Shown here piece after piece: positions 54,544 through 61,054 of a stretch of DNA of 64,000 bases; the stretch's first letter is position 1, and every line of letters begins with the position of its first letter. Source of the DNA: Candidatus Jettenia sp. (GTDB taxonomy: Bacteria; Planctomycetota; Brocadiia; Brocadiales; Brocadiaceae); NCBI GenBank assembly GCA_021650895.1, contig CP091278.1, positions 2,385,659 to 2,449,658 of the forward strand, written 5' to 3'. The position numbers and the translations under genes are program-made. Below the pieces are notes generated by a model. The model had not been told where the DNA came from. It saw only the letters and a program-made list of their open reading frames with translations, and made no database searches.

Positions 54544-54573
54544 GTGCCTTCACAAAAGTGTAACATGTCACGC
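54544..54573. promoter_or_regulatory. Palindrome pair between divergent genes
   Basis: TGTGCCTTCACA (54544-54555), AAAG, TGTAACATGTCACG (54560-54573), then CAAG. The same architecture as at 43186 and 51151. It lies about 210 bp before the membrane protein at 54783 and about 275 bp before the UbiA gene. Confidence 0.5.
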
Positions 54574-54732
54574 AAGAACAGAGATAAAAAGTGTGATATA
54601 TCGTGTTGTTGAAACGCAAGGGTTAAACAACTGATGAAATCTTTCATTTTCCCCAAAAAAGGAACATAAAATGCGAGGGAATTTATAAAGTATTATAAAA
54701 AATCTATTCTTTGATGGTACTAATGTGTAGTT

Positions 54733-54760
54733 TTGATGGAACTTAAAAGTACAGTATAAT
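54733..54760 (+). promoter_or_regulatory. Sigma-70 type promoter
   Basis: TTGATG (54733-54738), 16-bp spacer, TATAAT (54755-54760), 22 bp before the ATG of the membrane protein. The very short leader leaves no room for much regulation downstream. Confidence 0.65.
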
Positions 54761-54782
54761 TGGTTGTTGGGGCTAAATTCTG

Positions 54783-56030
54783 ATGGAAAGCCAAGAGATT
54801 ACCACGACAAAGATCGTTGTCATACAAGAGACAAGGTATGATTTACCAATCTTAATGTTTCTCATTGCGCTCATAACCCTTGTATCATATCAATTTTCAC
54901 AGTACATAGATGATTTCATATATCACAAATCAGATTTTTGGTTTGATACAGATGTTCTTCGCGTTACCAATGATATGACAAATCGATTTGGTAACCATTG
55001 GCGAACGAACGTACATCCATTATTTCCACTTATGACGTATCCGCCAACGAAAGCATTGCGTATTGTTTTTCAACTTACACCTGCCGAATCAGCAAGAACA
55101 ATCATTACTATAGTAGCTTCGCTTTGGATTAGCACCCTGTTTATACTTTTACGCCTCATCGGCTGCCGCCGTTTTGATGCAACGTTGTTTAGCATATTAG
55201 GAGCAATGAGTGCAGCCTCAGTTTTCTGGTTTACTGTTCCGGAAACTTTTTCTTTTGGCTCACTAAGTATCTTGTTATCTCTGGGAATTATTGTGCTAGC
55301 CCAACATCGAAAGATCTCCTCGTTTTGGTATGTCATTGTCAGCGTCCTGACCTTTAGTTTCACGATAACCAATTGGATGGCCGGAATCATCATGGCCTTT
55401 GTGAAATTTTCCCGGCAACGGGCTTTGATCATCACGGCTAGTGCATTTTGTGCTGTGGTCTTATTGTGGACAATACAATCTCATTTTTTCCCAAAAGTAC
55501 TACCTTTTCACAAAATTAGTGGCGAAAAAAGATATATGCTTCCTCCAAAATTCACTGATCGGGTACATGTTGCCAGGTCATTTGTATTCCATTCGATAGT
55601 AATGCCTGCCTTCAAGTTACAGGAGAAAGTAAAAGATAATAATAAGGTAATAACAATAATGGCTACACAGTCCTCTTCCCCAGGTTCAGGAAGTGTCTGG
55701 GGCGTTATTGCCGTTGGGCTATGGACACCACTGTTTGGTTTAGGTTTATGGAGCTTATTCTTTTCGAGACGAAACCAGCAACTGCGTATTGCTTTGGGTC
55801 TTATCTTATTAGGACAATTTGTCTTGCATCTTATGTACGGAACGGAAACATTTCTTTACTCGTTACATTTTGCGCCACTTTTAGTAATTCTCGCAGCATT
55901 AAGCACACAGACACGTGTACGCTTGATTGCCTTAACACTCACGGGGATACTCCTTGTGTTTCTCATGCTTAATAATATCATGCAATTCAACAGGGCTGTA
56001 GACGTTTTGCATAGTTTAGCTACTAAATAG
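54783..56030 (+). CDS. Polytopic membrane protein, glycosyltransferase-C-like
   Basis: 415 aa with about eight to nine transmembrane helices. After the first helix comes a large loop containing YQFSQYIDDFIYHKSDFWFD and VHPLFPLMTYPPTK, the type of luminal loop with acidic residues that binds lipid-linked sugar in GT-C enzymes (DPM/ALG and mannosyltransferase-like). HYP. Followed by a two-hairpin repeat. A role in cell-envelope glycosylation is inferred only. Confidence 0.6.
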   Translation: MESQEITTTKIVVIQETRYDLPILMFLIALITLVSYQFSQYIDDFIYHKSDFWFDTDVLRVTNDMTNRFGNHWRTNVHPLFPLMTYPPTKALRIVFQLTPAESARTIITIVASLWISTLFILLRLIGCRRFDATLFSILGAMSAASVFWFTVPETFSFGSLSILLSLGIIVLAQHRKISSFWYVIVSVLTFSFTITNWMAGIIMAFVKFSRQRALIITASAFCAVVLLWTIQSHFFPKVLPFHKISGEKRYMLPPKFTDRVHVARSFVFHSIVMPAFKLQEKVKDNNKVITIMATQSSSPGSGSVWGVIAVGLWTPLFGLGLWSLFFSRRNQQLRIALGLILLGQFVLHLMYGTETFLYSLHFAPLLVILAALSTQTRVRLIALTLTGILLVFLMLNNIMQFNRAVDVLHSLATK

Positions 56031-56100
56031 AAATAAATATATTTGTCCATGTCTGATTTATTCATGCGTGGGATTCTATGAAGTTATTGTTTAGTTAAGA

Positions 56101-56222
56101 GTGGCACGGACAAACCATGTCCCCGTACGTCTTGAACGGGGATCGTTTGTCCGTGCTTGTTTCAATACCCACATGGGCAGGGAATATAGCACACTGACAA
56201 ACAGGGTTTGTCAGTGCCACCC
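56101..56222. repeat. Two-hairpin element, copy 2 (inverted)
   Basis: GTGGCACGGACAAAC...GTTTGTCCGTGC, spacer, CACTGACAAACAGG-GTTTGTCAGTG-CCACC. Relative to the 45.3-kb copy it is inverted, with the same CGGACAAAC and CTGACAAAC hairpins. It begins 71 bp after the preceding gene and could end its transcript. Confidence 0.75.
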
Positions 56223-56269
56223 TGTCTAAAATAATATCCAGTTCACTTTTGCATGCTATAATCCCGTAG

Positions 56270-56452
56270 GGGTGTCGTGGTTATAGCAAAAATCAGAAAA
56301 AATCCCTTAAACCCCGAAGGGATGGCATAGAAGAAACCAGTGTTGAAATGTCATCTCTTCGGTGTTGTTTACTCGTGGTTGTTCATAGTCTATAATCATA
56401 TCAGCCCTTCGGGCTTGCATTATCGTGATCAATGATCGAAACCGAACAGCAT
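56270..56452. repeat. Composite of two repeat families
   Basis: 56270-56345 is the inverse of 51440-51520; 56383-56452 is the inverse of 46960-47030. The 800-bp stretch between the membrane protein and the Rieske gene has these repeats and no gene. Confidence 0.6.
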
Positions 56453-56834
56453 ATTACAGGAGAGATGCTGGATTTTGCTTCGCCCCGTATGGGTCGTATT
56501 CTGATACAGGATGGTCAGGTACTTATTTGATAGATGTCGATATTTTTAAATTTTACAAGAGAAAGAGCAAAGTAAACAATGAAGAATAATGGAAAGAAGG
56601 ATAATCTTATGGAGACCTTAATACTCAGATAAAGTAAACAGAATTCTCTCTCCGGATACGCAACTTAATATTTTTATATTTTTGGTTGTAAAATTCCAAA
56701 TTAACATTAAATTTTATGGACATACAGCCTTGTTGTTGTTATAAGAATATGATTGGCGTGAAAGAGTAAATAGAGTACCGATGAATGACTGCAAAACGAT
56801 AAACATTCTTATGAAAATGTAAATCAGAGGTGTT

Positions 56835-57341
56835 ATGTCAATAGCAATAAAAGAGAGAGAAACTCCGGTAAATCGCCGAAGATTCTTGTACTTTATCGGG
56901 TGGGGTTTTATAGGGGTATTTTTGACAACCGTATTGGGCACAGTTGTCAGGTTCTTTTACCCCAGGACTATCCTTGAACCACCAACGAGGTATACAATTG
57001 GGTACCCTTTTCAATACGCAACGGGAGTAAGCGAAAGGTTCAAAAAACAGTTCAGGATATGGATAATTAGAGAGGCTGATAAATTGTATGTAATCGAGGC
57101 AAAATGCACACATCTGGGTTGCACTCCTAACTGGCTTGCAGCAGAAGGAAAATTTAAATGCCCCTGCCACGGGAGCGGGTTTACTCCGGAAGGATTGAAT
57201 ATTGAGGGTCCTGCTCCAAGACCTTTGGAAAGATTTAAGGTTGCATTGGATGATAATGGCCAGATAATCGTTGATGAAGGAATAAGGTTCAGAGGCGAAC
57301 GGGGGGAATGGAATAAGACTGGCGCATTCTTAAAGGTGTAA
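56835..57341 (+). CDS. Rieske iron-sulfur protein of a bc-type complex
   Basis: 168 aa. An N-terminal transmembrane helix (about 18-42), then a Rieske domain with [10 protein letters not shown] and [12 protein letters not shown], the two Cys/His pairs binding the 2Fe-2S centre. Receives electrons from quinol at the membrane. AGAGGTG precedes the ATG. First of six genes of the complex; the next begins 1 bp later. Confidence 0.94.
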   Translation: MSIAIKERETPVNRRRFLYFIGWGFIGVFLTTVLGTVVRFFYPRTILEPPTRYTIGYPFQYATGVSERFKKQFRIWIIREADKLYVIEAKCTHLGCTPNWLAAEGKFKCPCHGSGFTPEGLNIEGPAPRPLERFKVALDDNGQIIVDEGIRFRGERGEWNKTGAFLKV

Positions 57342-57342
57342 A

Positions 57343-58170
57343 ATGACTTATAAACCGAACAAAAATTTTTTGGAAAAATACAGAAACATGCTGAAAGAAA
57401 AGGGATTGCTTGGCATGTTAAAAGATGTAACCGTTCATTCTCAGGTCTGGAAATCTATTTTCAGACACACCTTTGCAGATACGCCCAAGAACCGCATGCT
57501 AAAGATTGTCTCAAACGTCTTTATGCATTTGCATCCGGCAAAGGTTAAAAGACATGCGCCCCAACTAAAATTCACCTGGTGTATGGGCGGTATCAGTTTC
57601 TTCTTGTTTCTGGTACTAACATTCACGGGCGTACTCTTGATGTTTTATTACCACCCTACCGTTCGTGATGCATATTGGGATATAAAGGACCTGGAGTCTC
57701 AAGTACCTTTCGGTGTAATTTTAAGGAATTTGCACCGATGGAGTGCTCATTTGATGATTATAACGGTATGGTTCCATATGTTTCGTGTATTTGCAACAGG
57801 GTCTTACAAACCACCAAGGGAATTTAACTGGTGTGTGGGTGTTGTTCTGCTTGTGCTTACCCTCCTTTTAAGTTTTACCGGCTACTTGCTTACCTGGGAT
57901 CAATTAGGATTTTGGGCTGTAACGGTAGGCACAAACATGGCCCGTTCGACGCCCTTGCTGGGCCACGAGGGACCTTTTGGAGAACAACTCGGAATGACGG
58001 CACATAATGATATACGATTTGCGCTCTTAGGCGGTTCAATCGTTGGTGGAAATGCCTTATTAAGGGCATACGTATGGCACTGTATAGGATTGCCGCTTAT
58101 CATAAGCGTGTTTATGATGGTGCACTTCTGGCGAATTCGCAAGGATGGAGGTATTTCTGGACCACTCTAA
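57343..58170 (+). CDS. Cytochrome b, N-terminal half (b6-like)
   Basis: 275 aa. The first pair of heme ligands is H131 and H145, 14 apart; the second, H246 and H261, is 15 apart, the spacing of cytochrome b6 rather than mitochondrial b. [20 protein letters not shown] and [20 protein letters not shown] are the diagnostic segments. It forms the quinol-oxidising core with the C-terminal half encoded at 60076. Confidence 0.94.
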   Translation: MTYKPNKNFLEKYRNMLKEKGLLGMLKDVTVHSQVWKSIFRHTFADTPKNRMLKIVSNVFMHLHPAKVKRHAPQLKFTWCMGGISFFLFLVLTFTGVLLMFYYHPTVRDAYWDIKDLESQVPFGVILRNLHRWSAHLMIITVWFHMFRVFATGSYKPPREFNWCVGVVLLVLTLLLSFTGYLLTWDQLGFWAVTVGTNMARSTPLLGHEGPFGEQLGMTAHNDIRFALLGGSIVGGNALLRAYVWHCIGLPLIISVFMMVHFWRIRKDGGISGPL

Positions 58171-58197
58171 CTATAAGGTAAATTTGAATAGGTAATC

Positions 58198-58350
58198 ATG
58201 GAACACATCTGGGCAATTATAACAAAACCTGATAACATTCCCATTGTCGGTCTCATACTCTTGCTATTTTTCTTTACATGGCTTACTTTCAAGCAAGCAT
58301 TCGAAAACGATAAGCAGATAGAACAGAAAAAGCATCAAAAAGGAGAATAG
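58198..58350 (+). CDS. 50-aa single-helix subunit of the Rieske/cytochrome b operon
   Basis: MEHIWAIITKPDNIPIVGLI then a hydrophobic helix LLLFFFTWLTF and a charged tail KQAFENDKQIEQKKHQKGE. The ATG follows ATAGGTAATC. It lies between the cytochrome b half and the NAD(P) module, 27 bp and 6 bp from its neighbours, so it is almost certainly cotranscribed. One membrane helix with a charged cytoplasmic tail would suit a docking subunit for the module encoded next. Confidence 0.78.
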   Translation: MEHIWAIITKPDNIPIVGLILLLFFFTWLTFKQAFENDKQIEQKKHQKGE

Positions 58351-58356
58351 CATCTC

Positions 58357-60063
58357 GTGAATTATAAGATAGTTAAAGCCAATGACCACTGGTTCAGGGA
58401 AAACATAAATTGCCAGTATGCATGCCCTGTCAATACGCCAGCCATGAATTACATAGAACGCATAGCTGAGGGGGACTTCGATGGTTCTTTGCATCTTAAT
58501 TTCATGGCAAATCTTTTCCCTCATATTCTCGGCAGGGTATGTACCCATCCCTGTGAAACTGCATGCCGCCGCGGCGTAATCGATAAGCCTATCGCCATAT
58601 GTTCGCTCAAGAGAAGCGCAGCAGATTTCGCCAGCAAAATGTTTCCTGGAAAACCAGGAAACAGAGAAAAAACAGGTAATCGTATTGCAATAATTGGCTC
58701 AGGCCCTTCAGGTCTTGCTGCAGCGAACGATTTGGCTTTTAAAGGGCACGATGTTGTTATTTACGAGGCTTTACCACTTGCTGGCGGCATGTTAAGTGTG
58801 GGTATCCCGCCTTACCGGTTACCTCGTAGTACTATAGAAGACGCTGTAAACCGGATAAAAGAGATTGGGGTCGATATCCGCTTAAACAGCTCTATCGATA
58901 CCTATGATAAGTTTAACATCTTGCTAAAGGAATTCGAAGCTGTGTACATTGCCACGGGCGCCCATAAATCACAGTCACTTGATATTCCCGGTGAAGATAT
59001 TTCTGGAGTAATGCATGGCATTACCTTTATGAAGAATACAAACCTCGGAATGATAAAAACTATCCCCGAAAAGGTTGTAGTGATTGGAGGGGGATTTACC
59101 GCTATAGATTGTGCACGCTCGTCGCTCAGGCTGGGCGCTCAGGAGGTTTCTATCGTTTATCGGAGAAGTTTAGAGGAGATGCCGGCCGGTGAAGCGGAGG
59201 TAAGCATGGCAGAGAAAGAGGGTATAAAGATATATTTTTTAACTTCGCCTATAAAGATCGTTGAAGGGCATGGCTCGAGGGTAACACATCTCGAATGTAT
59301 AAAAAATAGACTCGGCGAACCAGACGACAAAGGCCGAAGGCGTCCAGTACCTATTGAAGGAAGCAATTTTACGATACCGGTAAATGTGGTAATAGCAGCT
59401 ATTGGACAATCGCCAGATATAGGATTCCTTTCAGAAAAGTTTGGTATACAGGTGAATCACTGGGGGATGCCTACTATAGACCGGGAAAGTTTTATGACTA
59501 CAAGAAAAGGTGTATTTGCAGGCGGTGATTGTGTAACAGGCCCCAGAAATGTAATTGAAGTAATAGCAGACGGCAGAAAAGCTGCAAGGTCGATACATAA
59601 ATTCTTAACAGGGCAGGAAAGGACAGGATACAAATTTTATTATAAAGAGCAATTCCCTTCTGGAAGAATACCTAATTATGAGGCAATACCCAGGCAAGAG
59701 CAAGATAACATTCCCACGGAAGAAAGGTTGGATCTCCATACAGAGACAGAACTGGGGCTTTCGAAGGAAAATACCTTTAAGGAGGCCGGAAGGTGTCTGC
59801 TTTGCCATTTTAATATATTTATTGATGAAAAATGCATATTATGTGGTGGTTGTATTGATATTTGCCCACACAATTGTATATTTATGGTATCACGTGAATA
59901 TGTTGAGGATGCCGGTATTTTAGATAATAAAGATTCAGTCCCTGGCGATTGGGATGCCGTCATGGTTATCAATGAAGAAAAATGCATCCGGTGCGGATTA
60001 TGTGTTAATCGCTGTCCTGTAGATGCTATTACGATGAAACGCTTTGCCTATTCTGAAGGATAA
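58357..60063 (+). CDS. FAD/NAD(P)-binding Fe-S oxidoreductase (GltD/NfnB-like)
   Basis: 568 aa, GTG start. N-terminal 4Fe-4S Cys in CQYACPVNTPAMNYI and CTHPCETACRRG; FAD site GSGPSGLAAANDLAFKGHDV near 109; NAD(P) site GGGFTAIDCARSSLRLGA near 246; FAD block AGGDCVTGPRNVIEVIADGR near 392; and C-terminal ferredoxin-type CILCGGCIDICP and CIRCGLCVNRCP. No signal, so cytoplasmic. Such enzymes move electrons between NAD(P)H and Fe-S carriers. In this operon it would connect pyridine nucleotide to the cytochrome b complex. Confidence 0.9.
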   Translation: MNYKIVKANDHWFRENINCQYACPVNTPAMNYIERIAEGDFDGSLHLNFMANLFPHILGRVCTHPCETACRRGVIDKPIAICSLKRSAADFASKMFPGKPGNREKTGNRIAIIGSGPSGLAAANDLAFKGHDVVIYEALPLAGGMLSVGIPPYRLPRSTIEDAVNRIKEIGVDIRLNSSIDTYDKFNILLKEFEAVYIATGAHKSQSLDIPGEDISGVMHGITFMKNTNLGMIKTIPEKVVVIGGGFTAIDCARSSLRLGAQEVSIVYRRSLEEMPAGEAEVSMAEKEGIKIYFLTSPIKIVEGHGSRVTHLECIKNRLGEPDDKGRRRPVPIEGSNFTIPVNVVIAAIGQSPDIGFLSEKFGIQVNHWGMPTIDRESFMTTRKGVFAGGDCVTGPRNVIEVIADGRKAARSIHKFLTGQERTGYKFYYKEQFPSGRIPNYEAIPRQEQDNIPTEERLDLHTETELGLSKENTFKEAGRCLLCHFNIFIDEKCILCGGCIDICPHNCIFMVSREYVEDAGILDNKDSVPGDWDAVMVINEEKCIRCGLCVNRCPVDAITMKRFAYSEG

Positions 60064-60075
60064 AAATCAGAAAAT

Positions 60076-60909
60076 ATGGATACGAAAGAAGAAAAAACGA
60101 AAGAGAAGGGAAGATACAGGGCATTGACATTTATTAAAGGTCCTACACTTGCAAAGGAGAAGGATGCCGATATTTCCGAAAGCGAACTGCCCACATGGCC
60201 ATATCTGGTAAGAAAGGAATTTCTGGCGGTAATCATCTGTACAATCCTCCTCATTGTCTGGTCTGTTTTGCTTGATGCACCGCTTGAAGAGCATTCAGAT
60301 CCTACCATGACCCCAAATCCGGCAAAGGCGCCCTGGTATTTTTTAGGACTTCAGGAAATGCTTGTTTACTTTGATCCATGGATTGCCGGGGTCGTTTTTC
60401 CTATTCTCATAATTATAGGCTTGATGGCTATACCTTACGTAGATTTTAATCCCAAAGGCAACGGATATTATACCTTTAAGGAAAGAAAATTTGCCTTACT
60501 TACCTTCTGTTTTGGATTTCATATCTTATGGATATTGCTTATTATCATCGGCGTCTTTATGCGTGGGCCGGGTTGGCTTTGGTTCTGGCCGTGGCAAGAA
60601 TGGGATCCTCATCGGATCGTAGCTGAAACCAACTATGATCTGACCAGTTTTATAGGTATTGATTCGAAATCTTTGTTGGGCTTTATCATAGGTGGCGCAG
60701 TTGTGATTGGATACTTCTTCATGGGCATAACAATTCCGTATCGTCTTATGAAGGCAAAAGAAAGCGTAGCATTAGAAAAACTCGGCATTATCAAATACTC
60801 TATCGTGGCGTTTCTTTTCTTATCTATGATCGCACTGCCGATAAAGGTATTTCTGAGACTTGTATTTCATGTAAAATATATATGGGTAACACCGTGGTTT
60901 AATATATAA
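60076..60909 (+). CDS. Cytochrome b, C-terminal half (subunit IV-like)
   Basis: 277 aa. A hydrophilic N-terminus of about 50 residues, then a helix and NPAKAPWYFLGLQEMLVYFD, in which APWY replaces the PEWY of standard Qo sites. About five further helices follow, including GFHILWILLIIIGVFMRGPG. Together with the gene at 57343 it forms the complete membrane core. Confidence 0.92.
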   Translation: MDTKEEKTKEKGRYRALTFIKGPTLAKEKDADISESELPTWPYLVRKEFLAVIICTILLIVWSVLLDAPLEEHSDPTMTPNPAKAPWYFLGLQEMLVYFDPWIAGVVFPILIIIGLMAIPYVDFNPKGNGYYTFKERKFALLTFCFGFHILWILLIIIGVFMRGPGWLWFWPWQEWDPHRIVAETNYDLTSFIGIDSKSLLGFIIGGAVVIGYFFMGITIPYRLMKAKESVALEKLGIIKYSIVAFLFLSMIALPIKVFLRLVFHVKYIWVTPWFNI

Positions 60910-60950
60910 AATATAAATTAAGCCTTCGGCACTTTTATCTCTTACTCAAA

Positions 60951-61028
60951 ATGTAGGGCAAGGCTTTAGCCTTGCCTCTCCGCCTAAACATGTGCATGGG
61001 GATAGCACCCTGAAGGGTTGCCCTGCGT
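60951..61028. repeat. Dispersed palindrome family member inside the operon
   Basis: ATGTAGGGCAAGGCTTTAGC, CTTGCC, then GGTTGCCCTGCG. It lies between the cytochrome b half and the octaheme gene, so it is transcribed. Confidence 0.75.
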
Positions 61029-61054
61029 AATAAATCCTATACATTAAATAAATT

